From contig VZRS01002372.1 of the NCBI GenBank assembly GCA_013398055.1, positions 341,258 through 405,257 on the forward strand: DNA of 64,000 nt, written 5' to 3'. The notes below the pieces were generated by a model. That model was given only the letters and a program-made list of their open reading frames with translations, searched no databases and was not told the DNA's origin. Both the position numbers and the translations under genes were made by a program. This DNA comes from Ifrita kowaldi (Eukaryota; Chordata; Aves; Passeriformes; Cinclosomatidae). Shown piece after piece: positions 49,376-60,884 of the stretch (positions within the stretch are counted from its first letter, which is position 1; each line of letters opens with the position of its first letter).

Positions 49376-49801
49376 TGTTAGGGGTGTCTGCTTCCTCCAG
49401 CAGCTTCAGCCCAAGACTCCCTCTTCCCTGGCTGCTGGAGCCCAGCTTGTTACCTGAGGTCCCTGTCCAGGCTGAGAGATACAGTTGATTCTTTTCCCTT
49501 TTGCAGGGAGACAGAAAGTGAAATAACATGGTCAAAATAGTTAACAAAAAGGGATTTATATAACAAAAAGATAGTATAGACTGGGAGTGTACTGACTGGC
49601 CCTTTTTATATGCAACTGTCCCCTTTTATCCCCTCTGTTCTCTGTCTTCCTATGCTTGTTCCTCCTGATGGCCCATGATGCCCCCTTTGGCCCATCTTTG
49701 ACCCTGACCCTAAACATCCTACAGTAAGTTTTATACATTCCACAAACCCCACTCAAGTAACCCCTAATACTCTTGCTGTTTTTTTCCCCGTGGCAGTTAC
49801 A
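49376..49801 (-). mobile_element. Probable ERV LTR, antisense
   Basis: Read on the minus strand it starts TGTAACTGCCACGG and ends ACCCCTAACA. It contains in order a TATA-like ATAAAAGGGG (about 49632-49623), a second TATATAAA region, and a U5-like segment with 'ctgtctccctgcaaaaggga', all typical of retroviral LTR layout. About 426 bp. Flanks give no matching 4-6 bp duplication, so the ends could be off. The ORF 49556-49756 (-) is inside it and not a gene. I could not name the family. Confidence 0.5.
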
Positions 49802-51240
49802 GTGTTCAAGGTGAGCATCTTCAAGGCTGTGTCTGGGTAGTTCCTTTACATCCCATCCACCATCGCAGCTCTGATCTTCATTATTGTCACTGGGGTCACT
49901 TGTTTTAGGTTTGTGTGCACATATGTTTAATCATAAATTTCTTTGTTACTTGTATCTCTTTTACTGAATAGTCCTTAATCAAGCAGCTTAAACAAGCACA
50001 CACATTCAGTTTTTCCACAATCTCTTGGTTTTCTAAGCTAATAAAAGCTAAAGTCTTGATCAAATATCTGTTCAAGTTTTCCATCTCCAAATTCACAAGT
50101 ATGTCACTCAGTTAACAATTTCTGTGATTAAAGGAGTTTCTCTTTCTTTCCTTATTTCTTTAAAATACTGAAAGACTTTTTTGATAAGGATAATAAAAAT
50201 CAAAGCTTTTGATTAATGTGATTTTTCACCTTCTAAATTCAAATAGATCAGTGAATTAATGTTAGTAGATACAAGGCCCTTGATGTTGCCGTTTGTCCAT
50301 ATACAACTTTCAGTCTACTCCCAGTAAAATTAGAATGCTGTGAGCTCCAGGGAAATTTTTAAACCCTGACAAGTTGCATACAGAATTCGGTGATAGGAGA
50401 CCTGAATAGCATATTTGATCAAGTATTTGATCTTAATTTATTAATTTACAAAGCAATGCTTACAACTGCTCACATATCCAGATATGGCAAAATATTTTTT
50501 TTAATATTAATATATTGGAATTATTGACAACACTATTTTGTTCTTTCCAATATCATGTTCTGCTTTGCTTGGCTGCTACTCTACACTCCCTCTGATTAAC
50601 TAATTTTAATTATACTCTTCTATGTGTTGGAATGTTTAATGGCCTAACATTAGTCTATGGTTATGCTATTAAGACAGAGTGATCCTCATTACTGGTTAGC
50701 TTGAGAAGCTGCCAAAGAATCTGCTATTAGTGATGAGAAAGGCTGTGACACAATGTTCTAGAAAACATTACAAATTCTAGTGTAATTTAAGATATTTACA
50801 TTAGCCTTCTCCTCCTTCTTGAATAAATTTATTTTTAAAAAAATCTTTCAGGTTAACTGAATCATTTATTGAATTTTAATCCCTGGATCCTATCTCATAC
50901 ATATATTATAAATATCTTTTCTCATAATTTGAAATTAAGTAATTTTGAAGTGCAAAATAGAATAGTCAAAGTGGTAAAATATTTTCTGTGGATATATGGA
51001 AAGTATTAATGACCTATGAAGTTAGTTACTTAAAAAGGCAAAAATGCTTAAAGAAGTCAGCTGTAGGTTTCAATTTTTCAACCATTAATTCTTGGTGACA
51101 TAAAAATAATTTCTAATTTAATTTTTTAAATAATTGAAATATTAACATTATTAGTCACTATTTTTTGGTTTGTGATTTCCAGTTCTGTTTTGTGATGTTT
51201 TTAGACTATAAAAAAGTTTCTTTAAGGCCCAAATTTTCTA
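49802..51240. other. AT-rich non-coding stretch
   Basis: No recognisable gene or repeat. Confidence 0.55.
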
Positions 51241-51718
51241 TTAATTTCTACCAAGCAAGTTTGTAAACAACACCATGTCAAAGTTAGGTGTTGGCTCTAG
51301 AGGCAGTTGAATAAGATATGAGGATAATGGTCGCTGGGAATAGCATAAGCATGGAAAAGTGAGAGGAACAGTGAGACACGTGGCAGCTGCTGGAGTGGTG
51401 GCATGTATTAGATGAGATGTGGCAGCGGATTGCTCAGCTGTCACAGGCATTTTGTTCAGGGAGCCAATGCACTGTCTGATTCCAACGACAGGTGGCTCCA
51501 TGTCTTGCTGTTTCCCCAGCTTGTCTTGTTGTCTGCTTCTCCCAGGAGCTACTCTCTGGCATTCAGTGGACCATGAATTTGCCAGTGGCCAGAAGTGGAC
51601 AGAAAACAAAGAGGGATATAGGCTAGAACTTGAGCGTGACTTTTTTTTCACCTACCTCTCTTCCCACTATCAGTTTCACATTATCTTGACAGTGCTGGGA
51701 ATATGTACTGGGCCCTAG
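51241..51718. other. GC-richer island open on both strands, unassigned
   Basis: The minus ORF 51241-51651 (136 codons, the longest single short ORF not assigned to a named repeat) and the plus ORF 51419-51718 (99 codons) overlap. Neither shows a domain, signal peptide or membrane segment that I recognise; the minus peptide is S, T, P and Q rich with an RQQDKLGKQQDME segment. Both open frames are more likely an effect of local base composition, or an old retroelement, than genes. No convincing splice sites bracket either. Confidence 0.3.
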
Positions 51719-52529
51719 TGGGAAGGTGAAGGAGAAGGACGAGCAGAGAGGAGAGACAGGGACACAGCCAGTATGATCATCACAGCAAGCAGCTCTGGGA
51801 TTTTCTCAGTCCTTTAAGTCTTGGGCTTTTTGGAAAAGATGGTGCTTGTGGGAACTACTTGTTGATACGGCTGAAATTAATTGTATCACCCTAAGAATGA
51901 GGACAATAGTTTTGCAGTGATGCCTTCAGCCAACCTGCAGAACAGCATGTTTGCATAAATACTGCTTAAGCTTCATCCCTATATCCAGCAGATCTTTACT
52001 CTGGGCAAGGCCTCTAGCAAGTTAAAACAGCTAAGCAAAACAATGCAATGGACCAGCAGCAATAACAGCAAAATTCATGACAAAGACTTGTTTATCATGT
52101 CTGGATTCCAGACTAATTAATCACATAAAAGCTGTCCCCTTACTCCAGGCAAAAAAAGGCCTGTGCTACTTACGTGCATACACATTATGTAAATTAAAGT
52201 GGTATTTTGCATCTGAACTAAGCTTTGGACCTACTAAAATCTACTACATGTCTGCCAGTGCAGTAAGGATGGGATGCTTTGATGTGTGGCAAGTTCGAAC
52301 TGATATAAATTCTCTGGTAACCTTTGTTTCACAAATATAAAAGATGTTGTTGGAAGAAAGATTACCACTCCACACTTCACCAGCTTTTGTTAGCAAAACA
52401 GAAGTATCTGATGGGATTTTCCTATGGGTAAGGAACCACTGTAGTTCTTTCTGACTTCAGAGCCAAGAATACACTCATTATGACAACTCCCTGCCTTTCT
52501 CTACACCATGACCATTTTTAGTAAAACAT
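51719..52529. other. Non-coding stretch
   Basis: No recognisable gene or repeat. ORF 52077-52340 has no domain support. Confidence 0.5.
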
Positions 52530-53235
52530 TTCTTGTGTCCAATTCTGGGGACTGGATTCCCCAGTATGAGGGAGAAAATGTCATACTACAGAGAATCCTA
52601 AAAAGGGTCACCGAGGTGACTAATGGTCTGGAGTATCTCTGCCATGAGGAAAGGCTGAGAAGCTGAGATTGTTAAGCCTAAAGAGAAGGCCCAGGAGGGA
52701 TCTTATCAATCCATATAAATACCTAAATAAAGGGCGCAATACCAATAGACTCAGACTCTTTCCAGTGGTGCCCAGTGAGATAACCAGAGGCAAGGGGCAC
52801 TAACTGAAACACAGGAAGTTCCCTCTGAACATCAGGAAAGAGATTTTTACTGAAAGCTCTCCTGACAAATCAGAGATCATCAGAATGATTTATCACCTTT
52901 GTTGATAGCAATGGAGAAACTACAGTTGCCTTAATCAGGTTACAAGTTTCAGTCTGTCATGTTTTGAGATATTTCAGTTTCAGTGTTAGTAAAACATAGA
53001 CGAACCTTTGAATCAAATGATATACTTCCCTTCCCTTCCCTTGTCATCTTGCCTTGCTTTGCCCTAAAACATACAGAATATTATATAAATGTGAAAATAA
53101 TTTTTTACTGCTAGGGTGACCAAGACCTGGCATGGGCTGTCTGGAGAAGTTGTGGAGTCTCTCTTCTTGGAGGTATTCAAAAGGTGTTTGAATAGTGTCC
53201 TGAGCAACCAGCTGTAGCAGGACCTGATTAATCAA
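52530..53235 (+). mobile_element. CR1 LINE 3' region, sense, split by an insertion
   Basis: The first part (52530-52852) follows the CR1 thumb region closely: 'gtgtccaattctggggactg', 'ctatgaggaaaggctgag'-like GCCATGAGGAAAGGCTGAG, 'gggatcttatcaatccatat', 'tttccagtggtgcccagtga', 'aacatcaggaaagagatttt'. The element resumes at 53102 with TTTTTACTGCTAGGGTGACC, 'gagaagttgtggagtctctc' and 'ttggaggtattcaaaagg', and ends near 53235 before the usual tail. The 249 bp between are foreign to CR1 and are listed separately. Confidence 0.92.
52853..53101. mobile_element. Unidentified 249-bp insertion inside CR1, with 9-bp flanking repeat
   Basis: The insertion interrupts the CR1 exactly between two copies of TTTTTACTG (52844-52852 and 53102-53110); a CR1 of this type has only one copy at that position, so the repeat behaves as a target-site duplication. 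The insert has no terminal inverted repeats, no poly-A or CR1-like tail, and no TG...CA ends. It contains a short CCCTT repeat (53031-53042). It may be a retroposed fragment, a non-autonomous element or filler DNA from break repair. Confidence 0.55.
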
Positions 53236-54701
53236 ATTAAGCAAATGGACAATGTTGATCAGTATAATAAATATAAATTTTCAGTGAATATATTGAACTT
53301 CTGAAAAAGCATAGCACAGTATAGCCATATATAACATTTCAGAAGTGTTGTTTCTATTCCAAGTCAGTCTGATATATTTTCTTGTCTGAGACCTATGGGA
53401 TGCAAGGTTACAAGAAGTTTATATTCTCTGATATGCTTCCGTAGGCTGAAATTCTTGCTTGATTTTAAATTATAAACATTAAAGATTTCTGGTTTTATAG
53501 AAATAAATAAGGGGGGGGGCCTAGGTTATGAAAAATAAATTCAAAGTGTTCACCTATCTTTCACAGATGCTAAAAGTGAGAGCTCCTTTCGAAAAGCCAA
53601 TACATTTTTTATAGTTTACTTCATATCCAGCTTCATTTCAGTAATGAAGCTGTTTATTCTCTCTGGAGAGGCTGTAATAGACCTCTAAAACATGTCTTTC
53701 TCTATTATCAAGTTTGTGCTTGTAATGAGAGAAACTTTTTGGTGTTATAAAGTTTGCTTACAAAAAAGGCAATTCATAGAATATACTACTCATCCCTGGA
53801 TGTTAGAGTCCAAGAATCCTAGTTGCAGTAGAATTTTTAAAAGCTGATGCCTGATCTAGTTTGTGAAGCAGGGTAGCTGTATTTATTCAATTGTTCCTTC
53901 CCCTTACAATGTGGCATTATAGAAACTCAGCTCCAGAACTTGCCTCTTTTAAAGAGTTAATCCATAATCCAGGGTTACTACCAGTGGAAGATTTAGTTGA
54001 CTAATACATTTCCATGAAAGCCAAAATCAGAAGAAAACAACAAAGAAAACATACATTCTTTTCACCTTAACCTTCAGGTATTACTTGTTATTTCCCAATG
54101 GTCTGTTTTAGAACGAGGCAAGTAGGGGTGTTTAAACAGTAATTTCACTTTTGTTTAGAAGTGAGTTCTGGAGCAGACCTCCATGTTGTCCTAAGTACGC
54201 TCTTTGAATGGAACTTATCGAGAAGACAAATCCAAGTGTTTGCCTGGCACTCAGACAGCTGATGGATGTACAGTTCAAAGTGAAGTTGTTTTGAAATACT
54301 TTATGTGTATATCACATCCTCAGCACCAGCTGTTTCACTCTGCAAGCCCAGTCGTATTTATCTGCCTTACTTGCTATTATGGACATATTCAGTGAATCCA
54401 GTTCAGTTTGGGCACACAGTAACTGTACATGTGCAACACAGATGGCAAATGAATATGAACAAATGACTCCACATTGTTAAACATATCAGACTTATTATGG
54501 ATACCTACAGAATGTTCAATAGGGCTGATCCACCCCTGCCTAATGGATACTTCTCTGGGTATTGAACAACTGTCCAAACAAACACAGCCTTTACTCCAGC
54601 TGGGATAGGTGGACTTCTAGTTAAGTAGTCAAAGCTTTTAGCTTTTAGCAAGAGACTTTCTTATCAGAGAAATGGAAATATATAAATAAAACTCTGCAAA
54701 A
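53236..54701. other. AT-rich non-coding stretch
   Basis: No gene recognised. A G9 run lies at 53511-53519. Short ORFs at 54204-54395 and 54389-54577 lack domain support. Confidence 0.55.
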
Positions 54702-55090
54702 ACTGTTGCAGAGGTTTTGTCCCAGCTGGCAACTAAGCACCATGCAGTCGATTGTTCGCTTTCCCCCACAGTAGGATGGGGGAGATAATCAGAAGAATAA
54801 AAGAGAAAAAACTCCTGGGTTGAGATAAAGACAGTATAATAGGTAAATCAAAAACAAAAGCCATGGACACAAGCAAAACAAAACAAGAAATTAATTCACT
54901 ACTTCCCACTGGCCGGCAGGTGTTCAGCCATCTCCAGAAATCCAGGACTCCATCACATTTGATAATGACTAGGGAAGACAAATGCCATTGCTCCAAACAT
55001 CCCCCTCTTCCTTCTTCTTCCCCCAGCTTTATATTCAGAGTGTGATGTCATATGGTATGAGATATCCCTTTGGTCAGTTGGGGTCAGCTG

Positions 55091-55487
55091 TGTCAGAGAC
55101 TGAAATACTATAGTTTATGACTTAAATATTTTCTTGAAGGACTTTTAAAACTGTATTACAAAAGCTGCAGAGAAGACTACCACACCATGAATGGGGCCCT
55201 GACTGAGGCCTTACACAGCTCGATGATGAAGATAAGATAAAGTAATAACTCAGGGCTGGGGACATTCACAGAGCACAAGCTTAACACCTCCAAGGTGGAG
55301 ACCACAGCCCCAGGGCTATCAGCTGCCAGGCTGGAACAGACCCTGGGTGGAGGGNTGCCATCAACATCTAACCTCATTTGGTTTTAATCTTGCTTCTGGG
55401 AATATTTTGAACCTTCTAAATTCTTTCTGGCTTATGCACAGAGACTTAGCTTTCATTGCTTTTCTGGGTTTAAACTGGATCATAACA
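55091..55487 (+). mobile_element. Nested solo LTR with 5-bp target duplication, sense
   Basis: A 397-bp insertion with termini TGTCAGAGACTGAAA... and ...GGATCATAACA (TG...CA), flanked by a perfect direct repeat AGCTG (55086-55090 and 55488-55492). Outside the repeat the host LTR sequence continues across the insertion site. The first 15 bases equal the terminus of the antisense LTR ending at 63765, so the two are related families. One ambiguous base (N) lies at 55355. Its interior has no ORF of interest. Confidence 0.88.
55355..55355. other. Ambiguous base (N)
   Basis: Single unresolved base inside the nested LTR. Confidence 0.99.
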
Positions 55488-55705
55488 AGCTGTCCTCAAC
55501 AAATTCTTATGCACTCCCAGCTTCCTGGATGGTAGGGTGGTGTGAGAGGCAGAAAAGGCCTTGATGCTGCGTAATCACTTCTCAGCAGCAACCAGAATAT
55601 CCCTGTATGATCAACACTGTTTTCAACACAAATTCAAAACATTGCCCCAGAGCAGCTACTATGAAGAAAATTAACTCTGCCCCAGCCCAAACCTAGCACA
55701 ACTGT

Positions 55706-57462
55706 TCCTGGAAAACAATTATACAGTCTTAAACAGAAGCCACAGAATTATGTCTGTTTCCTTCAGGTATTTACACTTTCCTCCACGAGATAATAGAAAG
55801 TAAATCTTGTAATAACATTAATGGTATCACCTTCCTAGCAGCCTCTGCATGCTCTGAATAATCATCATTAAATATAACACTAATGTAATATTTAGCTGGG
55901 ACTTTTATCAGCAGTCATGTATCAATACACAAAAAATCCAAACATAGTCAGAAAGAGTTGTCACACTGACCCTTGTTTCTGAAAACTTTTACAGGTAATT
56001 ACAGCAACTAATTCATTGTCCTTTATCAATAAATTTTGGGCTTATGTCTACTGAATGTGAATTTTTACATTTATGTTTACATTTTTTTCAATTTTAAAAT
56101 AACATAACGGCACTTTTTAACCTATTTAGTTAATATATCCTTTAATAGATTAAGTAGCTAAAACCAGAATTTTTGAAAAAATGTTAAAAAACAAAAAAAC
56201 TTTGCTTTCTTTTGTTAATATAGCCAAAGACAATAATTGATTTAAGTAAAAGTATTTTAATTATTCTGGAACTCATAGGCATAAAAAATCACATAAAAAG
56301 TGTTCACTGAGATTATGGAGAAGTTCTTAGCTCATTAAAGATGTAATTTAATTTTACCAAGACACATTTTCCATATATATCACAAAGATAGTTCTTCTTC
56401 CTCTCTCAGACTGTATTTTCTTTTTGGAATGGATTTTTAACTGTGACATGTCAGCTTTAAAAGTCTAGGACTGAAAAGGCAGGAAATTTGGTAATATAAA
56501 CTTGGTAATATATGTTAGTAGTTTGAGCTGAATCACAGTTTGGAAGTTCAGTGCCCAGCAAAATTACCTGCCATTCTCTAATTTGCTTTGACTTTCCTAG
56601 GGAAATTGGAACACAACCTCATGAGGACAAAGGTTTTCCGTAAAGGAGGATATTATTTACTACATGAAAGGAAGGCATAAGAGTTTCAGTTCTGCAGACA
56701 TGAAGTGTGGGTCTGAAAACCACCAAGTTATTGCTGACTTGTTTTTGGTTCGTCTTTTTTTTTTTTGGTTGGGTTCCCCCACCCTATCCCCCGTAGTACA
56801 GATATAGTCAAATAGCTCATAAAAGACACACAATGGAGATTTAAATTTATTTCATGATGGATTTTCAGAGAGATCATAAAAGGGGAATGAAAGTCCTATA
56901 AAAGACCAAAAACATTAAGATATTCTCAGTTAAAGGGGGAGAGAGAGTAACAGGAAGGGAATGAGCCAGCATATTGAAGTCTGTATATAACTAACTGGTT
57001 CTCTCTAATTCCTACTCAACTCATACCGTTAGAGTAAGAAAATTTCATAAGCAAATACTTATGAAAGAGGACTTGTTGCAGCTGGGTTTTGAGAAGGCTT
57101 TTCAAGCAAAATCCTGTTGGAAACTACAGAAAGCAAGGGGAAAAAACTCCCTCAAACTGAGTATGTTTTTACTAAGTCTTCCCCTGTGAATTAGTCACTC
57201 ATATTTCAGTTGGGTTTTGGGGCACTCCACCAACCAAAGCACTATAATTTGTGTGAAAAGGACAAATAATAGGTTTGCTAGGCTCACTTTTTCCTGTTCT
57301 ATCCAGGGCCATGATGAAAAAGCCACCATCAATGTGAATCCTGTCTTGGACTTTACTGTTTAAAATCCTTTTAAAATAAACTGTCTTTTTGTACATAGCC
57401 CTGTAAATTGATGGCCCATTTAACATAACTTCATTTTTCTGTGAACAATCAAATATATTAAA
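55706..57462. other. AT-rich non-coding stretch
   Basis: No gene or transposon recognised. A T12 run lies at about 56755-56766. The minus ORF 57199-57468 has no domain and its first codons lie in a CR1 tail. Confidence 0.55.
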
Positions 57463-57560
57463 AGTCATAGAACAGAAACATAGAATTTGGAAAACACCTC
57501 CAAGATCACCAAAGCCAATATTTGACCAAATGACACCAAATCCACTAAACCATAACTAGG
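57463..57560 (-). mobile_element. Short CR1 LINE 3' tail, antisense
   Basis: Antisense CR1 terminus: 'catagaacagaaacatagaa', 'tttggaaaacacctccaaga', then 'ccactaaaccataactagg'. Only about 100 bp remain and divergence is high, so this is an old, strongly 5'-truncated copy. Confidence 0.78.
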
Positions 57561-57969
57561 AATAACTAACATAAACCAGTTAAAATATAAATTAATAATA
57601 TAATTTCTCTCTATAAATAAAATTTCCAAGACTTTTAACTAGAAATTACTTAGAGATTACTTAAAAGTTAAATGCTTCTAAAAGTATTTCATATTTGCTA
57701 TGTGAAATGGAAGTGAATTTTTAAAGTTATGTTCTTATTTTATTTATCATTTTATCTAGCTTGACAAAATGAAAGTTAACTGTTAATTTAAAGCCATTAT
57801 AAAATGATGCCATAGGAATTATTTCTGATTTACAGCTATCTGTAGACAGAATGAGGTTGCTCCAGAAATGGCCTTAAAGGCAAAACTTGTATATTTTACC
57901 AGTTTATTACAATGGCAACGTTCCATCCCGACAAAATCCATCCAGCCAACTTCCTCCATTAACAGTTTC

Positions 57970-58045
57970 AAAAAACAAAAACCAAACAGAAAACAAACAA
58001 AACCAAACAGAAACAACAACAACAACAACAAAACACAACCAAAAA
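57970..58045. repeat. A/C-rich tract with (AAC)n
   Basis: AAACAAAAACC words, then about seven units of AAC, then AACACAACC. Simple sequence. Confidence 0.92.
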
Positions 58046-60732
58046 CGCCCAAAGCTCTTTGTGGCTGAAGTTGAGAACTCAGGGTTTATAACATTTTGGT
58101 TGTAATGATCTGTGGCTTCTAACATCTTATGATTAATACACCTAGCAGAGGAGTCTCACACAACCTCAGCTTGTAGCAATTACTTCATTAAAGTAAACAC
58201 TTTGGAATTCACACAAAGGTTAGCAGTTTAATAGCTAGAATTTTATTTCCTTCAGATTTTTTTTTCTCTGAAAGGAAGGAAGTTTATTTCATCTGCTACA
58301 AATATTTTGGGATTGTATCATTCTTTCTACATTTTTAAAGTGTAAAATGGATAAAATCATCATAATTGTTAAGAAAATGCCAATAAACCTTACAGCTACA
58401 GAATAACACACAAATGTCACCTTTCATTTAAAATGACTTTCGATTCCACCAAGTCACAAATACTTTATCCATGACTCTCTAAGCATCACTTTTTCAAGCA
58501 TTTTTTTGTTGTTCTCACACATCTCCGTTTTCAAAAGAAAAAAATTAATTTTTGTCTAATTTACCATCACGTTGCTATGTTTTTTATAACCGTTTTCATA
58601 AATTACATTTCTATGATGCTATTCCTCCCAATGCGCAGCTTGTAATTATTCCTTCAGCGTTTTTTAAAATAATGTTTAAGTAAAAGTCTTAGTTACTCTG
58701 TGAATGTTTGACCCTGTATTAAGGCTTGATTTAAAAATGGTAGAGGATGGAGAATTAATTATGGATTGCAGAGCAAAGGCAGTGGGAAGACAACCTTACT
58801 CTGCATTGAATCATAGTGCTTTTTCTGCAATCCAGTCTGGTTTGCTATCTAACTAGGACTTGAAATGAATCTGAGAGGTCAATAGCAGACATAAGGTCTC
58901 CCAAAAATGCTATGAGACTGAAAATAAATACAAAACAGGTACATTACAGCAAAACCTGCAAGGATCTTCAGCAAATTTGAGATATTAAGAAATAATACAT
59001 TATTATTCTTGCACATCAGTTATGCACATTCTTAGAAACTTTGCTTATCTTTGTTCCATGACTTCAAGAATAAGACATCCCACAAGTGGGCTTTTTTACT
59101 TTACAAAAAGCATAATGTACTACTTGCCATGCAAATATCAATCTTATGAAGATTAAATCTCCATGCGAAGATGAGATATTGCTTGTTACTGAAAGCAGCT
59201 GAAGACTAAAAACACTTTTCAGTTCTCTATAACATCAAGACCTTACATTGTGAAGAACTTTCAGGATACAGAAAGAAGATAATCTGAAAGGTAAATATCC
59301 TGAGTCTTCTAGTGTGTGCGAGGAGTGCACTTACATCTGCTATTTTTAATAGCAAATGCTATTATCAATCTAAATGAGCAATCTAAAACTGCTAAATTAA
59401 TTTGGTAGTAAATGGATTATTTAATAGCTATTTTCATAGTGTCAGAGCACTGTCATCAGTCAATAATGAATTTCTGCCTGAAAACTATGGATAAAAGCAA
59501 AACCAGTATGTGTGAGCTGACATCTTAAGTACCTAATGTTAATTGTAGTTTAAAAATAATATCGTTAGCAGCAGCTCACGAAAGCAAAGTAACAGTCACC
59601 TTTAATAGCACATGGGCATTTAGAACAGTGGATGTTTTACTGCCTCCGTAGTTATATAACAAATGCCATTTGTGATTCACTCTAAAATTAACCAAGGTTT
59701 GTTCTGGTCTTCCTGGAACTGGTGGATAACATATTTATATATTTGTGTTGGAAAAAGAAGTATTAAGCATACTGTCTATATTAAAGTATACTGGCTATGT
59801 TGTGATTTTAACATATATCTTTTAGCCATCCAAATTTTTGTTCATGGTCTAGTTACATATCGAATTATGAAGCAAAGCAAAGACATATGTTTAATATTTA
59901 AAAAAAAATAATCAAATTATAGATCATGATCATCAAATGTCATATGCTGGGGTAGCAGTATTCTTCTGGCTACCTATACTTTTACAGATATATCTACTAG
60001 GAGATAGTTGCTCTCTGCACTTCATAAATAGAAAAAGTACTTTTAGTATGAAAATCTGTTCAACTTCCTATTTGAAATAGGTCATATTCATTGTTGCCTT
60101 GAAGGAATTATTTCTCTTCATTACGCAAAACACAATCTACTTATAATTGAAGCAATCTCTTCCCTAAAAACTATTTTAACTTGTAAAGTAAAGTGATTTG
60201 TGTTTTATATCCGAAGTCATTGTTTATCATGTTGTTTATTATACTTCTGAGAAATTCCAGAGTGGTATGATGTTGCCTAATGTATCAGAACCTGACTAAA
60301 GTGAACTAAACAGAAGTAAGGTAAAATTTGTTTCAATATAGTTGTGGGGTTTTGTTGTTTGGTTTTTCTTTTTCTTTTTAATTTAGAGTTACAGATTTTC
60401 TAACCTAAGTTCTTAACTTTCTGTAGGGAAGACAGGTAATTCCATTGTAAAGTAGATAAGATAAAAAGAACTAAATAAACTACATAAATGATACTTCTCT
60501 TCTAATAGAGAAAGACTAATAAAGTAGCTGACACTAGATGCTTGCATTTTAAAGTAGCTAAAATTAGATAAGTTGAATCTACTCTGGCAGGGGCTAAATC
60601 CACAGAATTAAGTTAGTGACATTCTATGTATGAAGATGAAAGTTTAGAAAATACAGGAATTGTCTCTCAAAGCTCTGTATTACGGGGTATTTAGGTGGAT
60701 TCTTTTATCATTAAAGAAAATATTGCATGTGT

Positions 60733-60884
60733 ATATCTGTATATTATACACACATATACATACATACACAGACATCTATATACATAAGTATATATGTATA
60801 ATTTATCTCTCTATATTTATATACACACATATATGTGTAACTATTATACACACACACACACACGTGTATATATATATATATATA
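60733..60884. repeat. Compound (TA)n/(CA)n microsatellite
   Basis: TATATC and TACACA words from 60733, a pure CA run at about 60849-60863 and a pure TA run at about 60867-60884. It generates artefactual Y/I/H-rich ORFs on both strands. Confidence 0.93.

Larger units (their letters stand above)
54707..55700 (-). mobile_element. Solo ERVL-type LTR, antisense, carrying a nested LTR
   Basis: Same family as 2944, 12844 and 17378. On the minus strand it starts TGTGCTAGGTTTGGG and ends CAAAACCTCTGCA. It is flanked by a perfect 5-bp repeat ACTGT (54702-54706 and 55701-55705). Diagnostic blocks are 'tgggttgagataaagacagt' (54816-54835), 'atgtcatatggtatgagata' (55045-55064), 'gaggcagaaaaggcctt' and 'cagcagcaacc'. 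A second LTR of 397 bp plus its own 5-bp duplication sits inside it at 55091-55487. Without the insert the LTR is about 590 bp, close to the 565 bp of the 12.8 kb copy. No internal provirus remains. Confidence 0.93.

Noticed and set aside
57819..58125. Four overlapping ORFs with long N/T/K or V/F/L runs
   Set aside because: They are caused by the A/C-rich (AAC)n tract read in different frames.
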